The translations under genes and the position numbers were made by a program. Source: Pseudovibrio sp. Alg231-02 (lineage in GTDB: Bacteria; Pseudomonadota; Alphaproteobacteria; Rhizobiales; Stappiaceae). From it: DNA of 64,000 bases. The stretch spans positions 133,640 through 197,639 of the forward strand of contig NZ_FREX01000001.1 in assembly GCF_900143565.1 (NCBI RefSeq). The letters are read 5' to 3'. The notes beneath the pieces were generated by a model. That model searched no databases, had not been told where the DNA came from, and worked only from the letters and a program-made list of their open reading frames with translations. How positions within the stretch are numbered: the stretch's first letter is position 1; each line of letters begins with the position of its first letter. Below are positions 18,321 to 27,590 of the stretch, one piece after another.

Positions 18321-19039
18321 GCAAACTCAGTATCAGTGAGATCTTTGGGCCAACCATTCAGGGCGAAGGTGCTTTGATTGGTGAACCGACCGTGTTTGTG
18401 CGCGCTGGCGGCTGTGATTATCGTTGCAGCTGGTGTGATACATTGCATGCGGTGGACAGCGCTTATCGTCATACCTGGGATCAGATGGACAGTGCGGACG
18501 TCTGGCACAAGATTGAGGAACTGTCCAGTCATCAACCGATCACGGTTTCCCTTTCTGGCGGCAACCCTGCTATTCAGGACTTTTCGCAAGTAATCTCACT
18601 CGGTAAAGCGAAGGGTTACAAATTCGCGATCGAGACGCAGGGATCAGTTGCACGGGACTGGTTTGCGGATCTGGACACGCTGGTGCTGAGCCCGAAGCCG
18701 CCTTCCTCTGGCGAAACTGTCAATTGGGACAAGTTCGATGCCTGTCTGGATGCAGCCCTCAACTCGGCCACCTGTGTGATCAAAGTGGTTGTGTTTGATG
18801 ATGTCGATTACGACTGGGCCAAGGACGTAGGTGAACGCTACCCTTATCTGCCAATGTACCTGCAACCGGGGAACCATACCCCTCCTCCACCTGAGGATGA
18901 TGATGCGACCATTGACATGGACGGCATCATGGATCGCATGCACTGGTTGGTGGACAAAACTGTTTCCGACCAATGGTTCAAGCCACGCATTCTGCCACAG
19001 CTGCATGTGCTGCTGTGGGGCAACAAGCGCGGTGTTTAA
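18317..19039 (+). CDS. queE: 7-carboxy-7-deazaguanine synthase QueE
   Basis: A 240-residue radical SAM enzyme that contracts the ring of 6-carboxytetrahydropterin to 7-carboxy-7-deazaguanine. The cluster motif is CDYRCSWC, the CX3CX2C form common in QueE, preceded by GPTIQGEG, a substrate-loop signature. LSGGNPA binds SAM. The ATG at 18317 overlaps the queD stop by four bases. Between about residues 150 and 215 it carries a longer insertion with PPPPEDDDA that is more acidic than the rest. Confidence 0.95.
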   Translation: MSKLSISEIFGPTIQGEGALIGEPTVFVRAGGCDYRCSWCDTLHAVDSAYRHTWDQMDSADVWHKIEELSSHQPITVSLSGGNPAIQDFSQVISLGKAKGYKFAIETQGSVARDWFADLDTLVLSPKPPSSGETVNWDKFDACLDAALNSATCVIKVVVFDDVDYDWAKDVGERYPYLPMYLQPGNHTPPPPEDDDATIDMDGIMDRMHWLVDKTVSDQWFKPRILPQLHVLLWGNKRGV

Positions 19040-19111
19040 AGCATATTCCGGCAAGCTGGTGATCAGCCTTTGATGACGGAAATGCATGAGAACGAAGAAT
19101 TCGAGAGAACA

Positions 19112-19579
19112 ATGAGCAACGACGATATCTATAAAAATCTGACCATGCTGGGCGGTGATACTGTTCAGCCGCAGTCCCCTGAAGAAGCGGTTCTGGAGCG
19201 TGTTCCAAACCCGCAGCAGGGCACGCCTTATGCAATTCGCTTTACAGCACCAGAGTTCACCTCCCTGTGCCCGATCACCAATCAGCCGGATTTTGCTCAT
19301 CTGGTGATTGATTATGTGCCGGACCAGTGGCTGGTTGAGAGCAAATCTTTGAAACTGTTCCTGACATCCTTCCGCAACCACGGTGCGTTCCACGAAGATT
19401 GCACTGTGTCCATCGGTAAGCGTCTTGTTGACACGTTAAACCCGATCTGGCTGCGTATTGGCGGTTACTGGTATCCGCGCGGTGGTATTCCGATTGATGT
19501 GTTCTACCAGACCGGTGAAGAGCCAAAAGGCGTCTGGATTCCAGAACAGGGCGTGCCGACCTATCGCGGTCGCGGCTAA
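19112..19579 (+). CDS. queF: NADPH-dependent 7-cyano-7-deazaguanine reductase QueF
   Basis: A 155-residue type I (unimodular) QueF that reduces preQ0 to preQ1. The catalytic Cys and Asp are in [15 protein letters not shown], and [16 protein letters not shown] is the substrate-binding segment. The ATG at 19112 gives the usual family start ([14 protein letters not shown]); ATGs at 19070 and 19073 would add about 14 acidic residues that may instead be leader. Last gene of the operon and followed by a terminator. PreQ1, the product, is the ligand of the riboswitch at the operon head, closing a feedback loop. Confidence 0.95.
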   Translation: MSNDDIYKNLTMLGGDTVQPQSPEEAVLERVPNPQQGTPYAIRFTAPEFTSLCPITNQPDFAHLVIDYVPDQWLVESKSLKLFLTSFRNHGAFHEDCTVSIGKRLVDTLNPIWLRIGGYWYPRGGIPIDVFYQTGEEPKGVWIPEQGVPTYRGRG

Positions 19580-19601
19580 ATACCTGTTTAGGATGTACTC
19601 A

Positions 19602-19636
19602 GTTGGGGTTGCGAAAAGGCTGCCAACCCCAACTTT
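19602..19636 (+). terminator. Terminator after queF
   Basis: A 10-bp perfect stem (GTTGGGGTTG, 19602-19611, with its complement at 19624-19633), a 12-base loop, then TTT. It lies 22 bases after the queF stop. Confidence 0.75.
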
Positions 19637-19653
19637 GCTGTTCTGAAAGGCCT

Positions 19654-19710
19654 TAGAGCATAGCGAATTCTTGTCATTTGATTGAATTCAATCAAATGGA
19701 ACGCGCTCTA
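19654..19710. repeat. 57-base palindromic element at the end of rbsK
   Basis: The core is a perfect 24-bp palindrome (19675-19698, half-site CATTTGATTGAA). Outer arms TAGAGC (19654-19659) and GCTCTA (19705-19710) also pair. The right arm contains the rbsK stop codon. No T-run follows on either strand. It may act as a transcript-end hairpin for rbsK, but its form is like dispersed palindromic repeats of Rhizobiales. I saw no second copy in this window. Confidence 0.5.
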
Positions 19711-20625
19711 TGCACCCATCAGAGCTTCGACTTCAGCCAGTGTTGGCGCGGATGTGGCTGCACCATGTTTGGTGGTGGAGAGTGCACCGCACGCTGCTGC
19801 GAAACGGACTGCTTCAGCCAGAGATTTGCCGCTGTCCAGCGCATACGCCAGACCACCGTTGAAGCAATCTCCTGCTGCGACTGTGTCAATCGCATTCACC
19901 TTGAATGGTTCGACAAAGCCTTCACTTGTCTCATCCTTGAAGTAAACGCCGCGCGCGCCGAGTTTCACAACGGCGGCCGCAACGCCCTGTTCACGCAGCA
20001 GGTTTGCAGCATGGGCTGCTTCTTCTGCATTGGATGGGCGGAAACCAGTGAGGATTTCGGTTTCTGTCTCGTTGGGCGTTACAACATCTACGTTTTGCAG
20101 GAAACCTTCCGGCAGACCATCGACGGGTGCTGGTGCAGGATCAAAGATCACTTTTCCGCCTGACGCGCGAACTTTTTTAGCGGCACTCAGGCACGTTGCG
20201 ACCGGAACTTCCAGTTGCATCAGCATGATTTTAGCGTTCTTCAGCACATCTGATGTGCGTTCCAGATCGCTTTCATCAACAGCAAGATTTGCGCCACCAA
20301 TCACGGTGATGCTGTTTTCGGAATTTGCGTCCACACCGATCACAGCGATGCCGGTGCCGTGGTTTTCATCCAAATGCACATGCTCGGTTGAAACGCCCAT
20401 GTCTTTCAGGTGCTGGGCTGCGATGTCGCCAAACCCGTCTTTACCGATGCGGCCTACCAGTTGTGCATCACCACCCAGCTTTGATGCTGCAACGGCCTGA
20501 TTGCAGCCTTTGCCGCCCAGGTTGATGGCGTAGCTGTGTCCATGCAGCGTTTCGCCCGGCTGTGGCAGCCGGTCAGAACGGGTTGTGATATCAACATTGA
20601 TGGAACCGACAATGACGATGGACAT
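19708..20625 (-). CDS. rbsK: Ribokinase
   Basis: A 305-residue PfkB-family kinase that phosphorylates D-ribose to ribose 5-phosphate. The N-terminal signature GSINVDITTRSDRLPQPGET and GGKGCNQAVAASKLG are ribokinase-specific. The C-terminal DTVAAGDCFNGGLAYAL carries the catalytic Asp and anion hole; the family norm is DTTGAGD, so the middle Thr-Gly is Val-Ala here. It is the last gene of the rbs operon, 9 bases after rbsR. Confidence 0.94.
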   Translation of the reverse strand: MSIVIVGSINVDITTRSDRLPQPGETLHGHSYAINLGGKGCNQAVAASKLGGDAQLVGRIGKDGFGDIAAQHLKDMGVSTEHVHLDENHGTGIAVIGVDANSENSITVIGGANLAVDESDLERTSDVLKNAKIMLMQLEVPVATCLSAAKKVRASGGKVIFDPAPAPVDGLPEGFLQNVDVVTPNETETEILTGFRPSNAEEAAHAANLLREQGVAAAVVKLGARGVYFKDETSEGFVEPFKVNAIDTVAAGDCFNGGLAYALDSGKSLAEAVRFAAACGALSTTKHGAATSAPTLAEVEALMGA

Positions 20626-20634
20626 GAATACTTC

Positions 20635-21630
20635 CTAGTTAACAACAGAGCTGCGGACGATCAGTTCAGGCACCAATTGGATAACTGGCGGCATCTCTGT
20701 CTTTTCTTCCAGATGATTGATCAGCGCTTCTGCAGCGCTCAACCCAAGCTCGAAGCTGGGCTGTTTGATGGTTGTGAGCGCTGGCGCCATGTAGGAGGCG
20801 TACTCGACATCATCATAGCCGATGACGGAGATATCCTCTGGAATGCGCAGGCCACGTTCGTGAATGGCGCGGTACGCCCCCATTGCCATCAAATCGTTAA
20901 AGGCAAAAATGGCTTCGGGCTGGCTATCGGCGTCCAATATCTGCTTCATGCCCTCATACCCGCTGGATGCGGTGAGAAGGCCTGCGGCTTGCCACTTGCT
21001 TTCTACCGGCAACCCGGCAGCGTTCATGGCATTTTCAAAACCTATGTAGCGTTCAATAGAACGGGGATGATCTTCCGGCCCCATAAGACAGCCGATTTTG
21101 GTCAGGCCGCGCTTGATCAGGTGTTCTGTAGCCAATCTGCCGCCCAGTACGGAGTCATCCTGCAAAGTGCAGGCGTTTGGGTGCGGGGCGGAATCCAGAA
21201 TGGCTTTGGGCAGTTTGCCGAGCTTGCTGATTTGCTTGTACAGCGCCGGGTCTGTCTTGGTGGTCATCACCATGAGGGCATCAATGCGGCGCTGAAGCAA
21301 GGTGTTGAGGTTTGCCAGCTGCCTGTCGGACTGATGACCTGAATTGCACAGGATAAGACTGAAATTGTGTTGGTAGCACCCCTCTTCGACACCGCGCACA
21401 ACGTCAGCAAAGAAAGGGTTGGAGCTGCTTGAAACCAGCATACCGATGATGTTGGTGCGCTTTACCTTGAGCGCGCGCGCCATCATGCTTGGCTGGAAGC
21501 CGAGAGCCTGAATAACTTCCTCGACTTTTTGTTTGGTCAGGGGTGCAACATAGCGCGTCTCATTGATCACGTGAGACACTGTAGATGCGGATACCCCCGC
21601 AGCTTGTGCAACATCCTTGATACTGACCAT
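20635..21630 (-). CDS. rbsR: LacI-family ribose operon repressor
   Basis: A 331-residue LacI-type repressor. The N-terminal helix-turn-helix reads SIKDVAQAAGVSASTVSHVIN, followed by the hinge and a periplasmic-binding-protein-like sensor (about 60-331). Position inside the ribose operon, between rbsB and rbsK, supports the RbsR role, with ribose as inducer. The two LacI-type palindromes upstream of rbsD (25575-25601) are its likely operators. Confidence 0.9.
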   Translation of the reverse strand: MVSIKDVAQAAGVSASTVSHVINETRYVAPLTKQKVEEVIQALGFQPSMMARALKVKRTNIIGMLVSSSSNPFFADVVRGVEEGCYQHNFSLILCNSGHQSDRQLANLNTLLQRRIDALMVMTTKTDPALYKQISKLGKLPKAILDSAPHPNACTLQDDSVLGGRLATEHLIKRGLTKIGCLMGPEDHPRSIERYIGFENAMNAAGLPVESKWQAAGLLTASSGYEGMKQILDADSQPEAIFAFNDLMAMGAYRAIHERGLRIPEDISVIGYDDVEYASYMAPALTTIKQPSFELGLSAAEALINHLEEKTEMPPVIQLVPELIVRSSVVN

Positions 21631-21699
21631 TTCCGCTCCGGTTTTAAGGGTCGGGTCTGGCGCTTACGCCAAACCCGATCTTATTCAGATTACTTGCAC

Positions 21700-22581
21700 T
21701 TACTTGGTAACAAGCTTCAGCGCAACTGGGGTATACGCATCAACTTTTTCACCTTTGAGGACTTTGTCCGCAGTGTCGACGCCGATGGAACCAATCATGC
21801 CAGCTTGCTGCGCAACAGTTGCCAGCATTGTACCTTCTTCAACAGCTTTTACGCCGTCGTCGGTGCCGTCAAAGCCAACAACGAGGATGTCGCGGTTGGC
21901 CGCTTCAATTGCCTTGATTGCGCCCAGAGCCATTTCATCGTTGTGCGCAAATACTGCATTGATTTCTGGCTGTGCCTGCAGGATGTTTTCCATCACGTTC
22001 AGGCCTTTGGTGCGGTCGAAGTCTGCTGGCTGAACTGCAACCAGTACAATACCGGAGGCGCCGTGCATTGCTTTTTTGAAGCCTGTGCCGCGATCACGTG
22101 CAGCAGATGTTCCTGGAACACCTTCCAGCTCAACAATCTTACCGCTGCCGCGCAGGGTTTCAACGATTAGCTCACCAGCCATTTCGCCGCCAAGGATGTT
22201 GTCAGATGCCACGTGGGATTCAACTTTGCCGCGTGCTGCACCACGGTCCAGAGTGACCACTGGTACGTTTTTGCGGTTTGCAGCGCGGATGGAGCTGGAA
22301 ACAGCGTCAGAGTCAGTTGGGTTGATGAGCAGGATCGAAACGTTCTTGCTCAGCACATCTTCCACGTTTGCCAGTTCTTTTGCAGGATCGTTCTGGCTGT
22401 CGAGAACAACAATCTTATAGCCAAGCTCATTTGCGCGTGCTTCAGCACCTTCTTTCAAGGTCACAAAGAACGGGTTGTTCAGGGTGGACACGACCAGAGC
22501 CAGTGTGTCCTGTGCCATTGATACTGCTGTGGAGCCGAGAAGAAGAGCAGCACCTGCTGCCAAACTTACTAGTTTTTTCAT
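21700..22581 (-). CDS. rbsB: D-ribose ABC transporter substrate-binding protein
   Basis: A 293-residue periplasmic sugar-binding protein. A Sec signal peptide ([23 protein letters not shown], about 23 residues, cleaved after AMA-like VSMA) precedes mature [16 protein letters not shown], very close to E. coli RbsB. ATG 22581 is chosen for the signal peptide; an in-frame ATG at 22614 overlaps rbsC. Works with RbsA and RbsC. Confidence 0.95.
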   Translation of the reverse strand: MKKLVSLAAGAALLLGSTAVSMAQDTLALVVSTLNNPFFVTLKEGAEARANELGYKIVVLDSQNDPAKELANVEDVLSKNVSILLINPTDSDAVSSSIRAANRKNVPVVTLDRGAARGKVESHVASDNILGGEMAGELIVETLRGSGKIVELEGVPGTSAARDRGTGFKKAMHGASGIVLVAVQPADFDRTKGLNVMENILQAQPEINAVFAHNDEMALGAIKAIEAANRDILVVGFDGTDDGVKAVEEGTMLATVAQQAGMIGSIGVDTADKVLKGEKVDAYTPVALKLVTK

Positions 22582-22610
22582 AGAAACCTCCCGAGGTTCA
22601 GTTTGATTGC

Positions 22611-23555
22611 TCACGCGTTTGATTTGCCACGGCTGTCGACGACAACCGCCAGAAGGATAACCGCACCTTTCGCGATCATCTGGTAGTAGGATGAAACATC
22701 CATAATATTCAGTGCGTTATTCAATACACCGATAATGAGGGCACCGATGATGGTGCCAAAGATCCGCCCCTTACCGCCAGCAAGGCTTGTGCCGCCGAGA
22801 ACCACAGCTGCGATTGCATCGAGCTCGTATCCCAGACCAGCAGTCGGCTGAGCAGATTCAAGGCGAGCTGTCAGGATGATGCCTGCCAGTGCGGCGAGCG
22901 CTCCGCTGAGGGCGTAGACAAGAATTTTGACTTTTTTGACATTGATACCGGACAGACGGGCCACGTTTTCATTGCCGCCAATGGCGTAAACGTAACGACC
23001 GAAACGGGTCTGGCTGAGAACGAACCAGCAGAGCGCGAAGATGACCACCATCAGGATCACCGGGTTCGGAATGCCAAGAATGTAGCCGCCGCCGAACTGG
23101 TAGAAGCTTTCAGCCACATCAAAGTAACCCGTAGAGATTGGGCGGCCTTGCGTATAAACCAGCGTCGCGCCGCGGATCATGGTCATGCCAACCAGTGTTG
23201 CGATGAACGGCTGAACGTTGAAGTAGCTGATAATTACGCCACTTGTTGCACCAAGGCCCGCGCCAACCATAATGGTGGCGATCAGTGCAATGATGAGCGG
23301 CGTATCCATGCCAATGAGACTTGCGCAGATGGCACCAGCGAAGGCCAGAATAGAGCCAACCGCCAGATCGATGCCCGCTGTCAGGATCACAAAGGTCATG
23401 CCCATGGCGATGACTGCGTTGATCGAGGTCTGACGCAGGATGTTGAGCATGTTGTCGATGCCAAGGAAGTTGGCATTGGCGAAGGACACTGCGGCCATCA
23501 GGATGATCAGGCCAATCAGAGACTTATTTTCACTGATAAAGTCGTTGAGCTTCAT
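22611..23555 (-). CDS. rbsC: D-ribose ABC transporter permease
   Basis: A 314-residue inner-membrane permease of the BPD_transp_2 family with about ten hydrophobic segments. [20 protein letters not shown] and [20 protein letters not shown] are the signature segments of RbsC/XylH-type permeases. It follows rbsA after 5 bases. The start ATG at 23555 is the only reasonable one. Confidence 0.95.
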   Translation of the reverse strand: MKLNDFISENKSLIGLIILMAAVSFANANFLGIDNMLNILRQTSINAVIAMGMTFVILTAGIDLAVGSILAFAGAICASLIGMDTPLIIALIATIMVGAGLGATSGVIISYFNVQPFIATLVGMTMIRGATLVYTQGRPISTGYFDVAESFYQFGGGYILGIPNPVILMVVIFALCWFVLSQTRFGRYVYAIGGNENVARLSGINVKKVKILVYALSGALAALAGIILTARLESAQPTAGLGYELDAIAAVVLGGTSLAGGKGRIFGTIIGALIIGVLNNALNIMDVSSYYQMIAKGAVILLAVVVDSRGKSNA

Positions 23556-23560
23556 CTGTT

Positions 23561-25054
23561 TTACCCGTTCGTTTGGCCAGCAACGGCGCAGCGCATAATG
23601 TTTTCTTGAGTGGCTTCGGCTCGTGAGAACGATCCGGTCAACTTGCCGCTGGACAAGACGTGGATGCGATCAGAGATACCCAGAAGCTCTGGCATGTCGG
23701 AGGAGATCAGCAGGATGCAAAGACCCTCTGCCTTCAGCTTGTTGATGAGCGTGTAGATTTCGCGTTTTGCGCCTACATCCACGCCGCGCGTGGGCTCATC
23801 AAGAATGAGGACCTTTGGTTCCGGCACCAATGACTTGGCGATGGAAACCTTTTGCTGGTTACCACCTGACAGATTGGAGATGATGGTGTTTGCATCTCTG
23901 GTCTTGATGGCGAACGCTTCGATGTACTCGCTGATGGTGACTGCTTCAGAGGCTTTGTTGACGAACCCGAGCACATTGCAGAACCGGCCCAGCCCTGTGA
24001 GGGACATGTTGGTGCTCAACTCCTGTGACTGGACGAGACCTTCCTGCTTGCGGTCTTCAGTGACGTAGCCAATCTGCGCCTTGACACCATCCTGTGGTGA
24101 TTTAAGGCGGATTTCTTTGCCGTCGATCTTGACTGTGCCACTGTCGATTGGGTTTGCGCCAAAGATTGCCTTGGCAAGCTCTGTGCGCCCTGCTCCAACA
24201 AGGCCTGCGAACCCGACAACTTCACCAGCGTTGGCTGTGAAGGAGATCTCTTTTGCGCCGTGCGCCGTCAGTTTCTCAACCTCGATGCGCACATCACCCG
24301 GAGCGGCTGGAACGAAAGGATATTGATCGGAAAGTTCCCGGCCCACCATATGGCGGATCAGATCGTCCTCAGTAATCTCGGAGACTGGCCCCTGATGAAT
24401 CATCTCACCATCGCGCAGGATGGCGATGTCATCACACATCTGGAAGATTTCACCCAAACGGTGTGAGATGAACACGAGACCTTTGCCTTGCGCCCGCAGC
24501 TCGTCCACGACTTCAAACAGGATTGCTGTCTCAATATCGGTGAGCGCGTCGGTTGGCTCATCCATGATGATCACTTCAGCGTTCAGCGAGAGCGCTTTGG
24601 CGATCTCGACCATTTGCTGCTGTGCAATGGAGAGCTTGCCCAGTGGCGTTTTAGGATCGATATCCTGTTTCAACTGAGCGAGGTATTTTTTGCTTTCCCG
24701 CTCGATCACATCCCACTGGATTTTGCCCAGTTTGGTGGGTTCCCGGCCCAGATAGATGTTCTCGGCAACGGACAGTTCAGGCAGCAGGTTAAGCTCTTGG
24801 TGAATAATGCCAATTCCGGCATCCATGGACTGACGTGCCGTGGTGAATTTGACCTCATTGCCCTTGTAGATCACCGTGCCTGCATCGCGCTGATAGATGC
24901 CCGATATAATTTTCATCAGGGTTGATTTACCGGCTCCGTTTTCACCGGCCAGCGCCACAACGCGCCCAGCCCGGATCGTCAGATCAACGGATTTGAGCAC
25001 GTTGATCCCGGAGAAGGATTTTTCAATTCCCTGAAGTTCAAGAAGGGTTGTCAC
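23561..25054 (-). CDS. rbsA: D-ribose ABC transporter ATP-binding protein
   Basis: A 497-residue double-ATPase sugar importer subunit. The first cassette has Walker A GENGAGKST, a degenerate signature LSIAQQQMVEIAKAL and Walker B VIIMDEP. The second has a degenerate Walker A (GLVGAGRTEL), signature LSGGNQQKVSIAKSL and VLILDEPTRGVDVG, as normal for RbsA/XylG. Second gene of the operon, 41 bases after rbsD. Confidence 0.96.
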   Translation of the reverse strand: MTTLLELQGIEKSFSGINVLKSVDLTIRAGRVVALAGENGAGKSTLMKIISGIYQRDAGTVIYKGNEVKFTTARQSMDAGIGIIHQELNLLPELSVAENIYLGREPTKLGKIQWDVIERESKKYLAQLKQDIDPKTPLGKLSIAQQQMVEIAKALSLNAEVIIMDEPTDALTDIETAILFEVVDELRAQGKGLVFISHRLGEIFQMCDDIAILRDGEMIHQGPVSEITEDDLIRHMVGRELSDQYPFVPAAPGDVRIEVEKLTAHGAKEISFTANAGEVVGFAGLVGAGRTELAKAIFGANPIDSGTVKIDGKEIRLKSPQDGVKAQIGYVTEDRKQEGLVQSQELSTNMSLTGLGRFCNVLGFVNKASEAVTISEYIEAFAIKTRDANTIISNLSGGNQQKVSIAKSLVPEPKVLILDEPTRGVDVGAKREIYTLINKLKAEGLCILLISSDMPELLGISDRIHVLSSGKLTGSFSRAEATQENIMRCAVAGQTNG

Positions 25055-25095
25055 TGGGTGTCCTCTCCCAAAGCCCGAATTATCTCAGATTTCCC

Positions 25096-25515
25096 TCAGA
25101 ACGTTACGCCTGAATAAAAAATCACATTGGCGTAGGGCGTGCATTCTCCCGTGCGCACCACCGCCCGGCATTTACCAGTTAATGCCTTGAATTCCTCATG
25201 AGAGACAGTTGTGGTCTCTACGCTGTTGCCCTGACACTTTGCGATTTCGGCAATGAGTGAACGCAGGCGCAAGTGATAAGCTGGCTGGTGTTCAATCAGC
25301 TCTTCAGCAATGACAACCCGCTCTACCTGCATCTCAGCTGTGATCGCGCTTGCCGTTTCCAGCATGCCCGGCAGGCCTTTTGTAATTGCAAGGTCGATGC
25401 GTTCAACATCCTTGGAAATTGGGAGCCCGGCATCTCCTACACACAAGCCATCCCCATGGCCCATGTGAGAGATTATGGTAGAGACCGGAGCGTTTAAAAG
25501 TACGCCCTTCTTCAT
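25096..25515 (-). CDS. rbsD: D-ribose pyranase
   Basis: A 139-residue RbsD/FucU-family mutarotase that converts beta-pyranose to furanose ribose for ribokinase. MKKGVLLNAPVSTIISHMGHGD carries the catalytic His; GDAGLPI and TGECTPYANVIFYSGV are family motifs. The ATG at 25515 is chosen for this N-terminus; an in-frame ATG at 25608 would include the operators. First gene of the rbs operon. Confidence 0.95.
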   Translation of the reverse strand: MKKGVLLNAPVSTIISHMGHGDGLCVGDAGLPISKDVERIDLAITKGLPGMLETASAITAEMQVERVVIAEELIEHQPAYHLRLRSLIAEIAKCQGNSVETTTVSHEEFKALTGKCRAVVRTGECTPYANVIFYSGVTF

Positions 25516-25574
25516 TGCAGCTGTTCCTCCGCGTTGTCTCGATTGAAGAGACGTTAGCAGGCGCGCATGGGTTA

Positions 25575-25601
25575 CGCAACCGTTTGCGCAAACGTTTGCG
25601 C
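25575..25601. promoter_or_regulatory. Two overlapping LacI-type operators (RbsR sites)
   Basis: A perfect 16-bp palindrome GCGCAAACGTTTGCGC (25586-25601) and, 12 bp away centre to centre and sharing bases, a 14-bp near-palindrome CGCAACCGTTTGCG (25575-25588, one mismatched pair). Both have the central CpG and GCAAAC/GTTTGC arms of LacI/RbsR operators. They sit 60-86 bases upstream of the rbsD start. Confidence 0.8.
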
Positions 25602-25834
25602 GAGTCAACTTCTGGAATCTTTCCAGTTCAATTCAGGCATACTGAAAGACCGTCATCTTTTCTCTGCGGCGCTGAATCGCAAAAATATCAGAGGTTATAT
25701 GGATTTATTGCGGATGCACTCTGGCCCTTTGGAACGGGCTGACAGAAGGCACCTGCCCCACAACTGAGACAATTTGCACCTATTTTTTCCTAATTAGATC
25801 TTGGGGATATTAAACCCGAGGTCCTGCAGCCAAG

Positions 25835-25867
25835 CAAAAAGCCCCGCTCCTTTTCAGAGCGAGGCTT
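25835..25867 (-). terminator. Terminator of the pectin/uronate operon
   Basis: Read on the minus strand, a 10- to 11-bp stem (AAGCCTCGCTC with GAGCGGGGCTT, one T-G wobble), a 7-base loop, and a run of five T. It lies 26 bases after the kduI stop and separates this operon from the ribose operon. Confidence 0.85.
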
Positions 25868-25893
25868 GTGTCATATCGAAGAGCAGTGGTTGT

Positions 25894-26730
25894 TTACTTC
25901 AAATCAGGAACCGCGATGTGGTCCATGTCGGTGAACTCCTGATTTTCGCCAGTCATGCCCCAAATGAAGGTGTAGGACTGGGTGCCAACACCGCTATGGA
26001 TGGACCAGCTTGGGGAGATTACTGCCTGCTCGTTGTGAACGAACAAGTGGCGGGTTTCCTGCGGTTCACCCATCATATGCACCACAGCGGCATCGTCCTT
26101 CATATTGAAGTAGAAATACACTTCCATACGACGATCATGGGTGTGAGCTGGCATGGTGTTCCAGATGGACCCCTGATGCAGCTTGGTCATGCCCATGAGC
26201 AGCTGACAGGTTGGCAGCACATCTGGCACAAAGTACTTGTTGATGGTGCGCTCATTACAGTTTTCAGCATCGCCCAGAGTAACCGGAGAGGCTTCTGCCA
26301 GTGTCACTTTCTTGTTTGGGTAGGTTCTATGTGCTGGGGCACAGTTGTAATAGAGCTTGGCCGGGTTCTGTTTGTCTGCACTTTTGAAGGACACATCCTT
26401 TGCACCCATGCCAACGTAGAGCGCCTCTTCCTGCGCAACTTTGTAGGCTTCACCATCGACAGTGATGACAGCCGGACCACCCACATTGATGAAACCGATC
26501 TCACGGCGTTCAAGGAAATAAGAAACACCCAGCTTCTTACCATAGTCAGCTTCCAGAACGACTTCTGTGTCCACCGGCATCACACCGCCAACGATGATGC
26601 GGTCTACGTGGCTGTAGGTCATCGTTATTTCATCATTAGCGAAGACGCTTTCAATGAGGAACTCGCGGCGCAGACCTTCGGTGTCCAGTGTTTTGGCGTG
26701 CTCGCTGTGAATTGCTTGTCTGACTTCCAT
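25894..26730 (-). CDS. kduI: 5-dehydro-4-deoxy-D-glucuronate isomerase KduI
   Basis: A 278-residue cupin-fold isomerase converting 5-keto-4-deoxyuronate to 2,5-diketo-3-deoxygluconate in pectin breakdown. The zinc ligands His196, His198, Glu203 and His245 fall at the same numbers as I recall for the E. coli enzyme ([14 protein letters not shown] and SIHSGVG). Length equals the family norm. Last gene of the 11-gene operon, after kduD. Confidence 0.97.
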   Translation of the reverse strand: MEVRQAIHSEHAKTLDTEGLRREFLIESVFANDEITMTYSHVDRIIVGGVMPVDTEVVLEADYGKKLGVSYFLERREIGFINVGGPAVITVDGEAYKVAQEEALYVGMGAKDVSFKSADKQNPAKLYYNCAPAHRTYPNKKVTLAEASPVTLGDAENCNERTINKYFVPDVLPTCQLLMGMTKLHQGSIWNTMPAHTHDRRMEVYFYFNMKDDAAVVHMMGEPQETRHLFVHNEQAVISPSWSIHSGVGTQSYTFIWGMTGENQEFTDMDHIAVPDLK

Positions 26731-26821
26731 GGTGATCTCCTAAAATTCGGCAATTGAGCGCAGGTCTCCAGTCGCTCAATTTTTCAACTGCGCGTTATCT
26801 GCTTTTGGTTTTGTGTTTCAG

Positions 26822-27580
26822 TTAGCGGGCGAGCCAGCCGCCATCGACAGCGATGGTGAAGCCATTGACATACGAGGCTGCCTCAGAGGCGAGGAAGACG
26901 CATGGTCCCGCAACATCTGTCGGTTCGCCCCAGCGTTCTGCCGGGATGCGCTCAAGGATCGCTTGATTTCTGTCTGGATCAGCCCGCAAGGCGGTGGTGT
27001 TGTTGGTCGCCATGTAACCCGGCGCGATTGCGTTGACGTTGATGCCGTGCTTTGCCCACTCGTTTGCCAGCGCGCGGGTCAAGCCCAGAACGGCGCTTTT
27101 GGAGGCGGTGTAAGACGGGACACGAATGCCGCCCTGATAGGACAGCATGGACGCCACGTTGATGATTTTGCCACCGTGCCCTTGCTTAACAAACTGCTTT
27201 GCGACCAACTGAGAGAGGAAGAAGAGCGAGCGGATGTTGAGGTTCATCACCGCATCCCAGTCATCCTCGGAAAAATCCAGAGCCTCCTCGCGGCGGATAA
27301 TGCCCGCGTTATTGACGAGAATATCGACTTTACCTGTGGCAGCAATCGCCTCTTCGACGATGCCCGGCAGAGCTTCCTTGCTGCTCAGGTCTGCACGCAG
27401 ATCGAAGAACTTTCGACCGGTTTCAGCAATCAGGCCTACGGTCTCTTTTGGCTCAACCAAGTTGACGCCGACCACATCACAACCTGCTTTTGCCAGCCCT
27501 ACAGCCATGGCCTGACCGAGGCCTGTATCACAACCGGTGACGATTGCGGTTTTTCCATTCAAATCAAACTGATTCAGCAT
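26822..27580 (-). CDS. kduD: 2-dehydro-3-deoxy-D-gluconate 5-dehydrogenase KduD
   Basis: A 252-residue short-chain dehydrogenase that reduces the KduI product to KDG. The cofactor motif is TGCDTGLGQ, followed by NNAGIIRR and the catalytic YTASK. It ends in AVDGGWLAR, the typical KduD C-terminus. The ATG at 27580 has a TAGGA-type ribosome site and gives MLNQFDLNGKTAIVTG; the upstream ATG at 27601 overlaps the preceding gene. KDG kinase and aldolase are not in the window. Confidence 0.95.
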   Translation of the reverse strand: MLNQFDLNGKTAIVTGCDTGLGQAMAVGLAKAGCDVVGVNLVEPKETVGLIAETGRKFFDLRADLSSKEALPGIVEEAIAATGKVDILVNNAGIIRREEALDFSEDDWDAVMNLNIRSLFFLSQLVAKQFVKQGHGGKIINVASMLSYQGGIRVPSYTASKSAVLGLTRALANEWAKHGINVNAIAPGYMATNNTTALRADPDRNQAILERIPAERWGEPTDVAGPCVFLASEAASYVNGFTIAVDGGWLAR

Positions 27581-27590
27581 ATGTTTTTTC

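Noticed and set aside
20536-21342. 268-codon plus-strand open frame
   Set aside because: Antisense to rbsK and rbsR; no domain is visible.
25801-26757. 318-codon plus-strand open frame
   Set aside because: Antisense to kduI, whose four zinc ligands are in place; also crosses the operon terminator.
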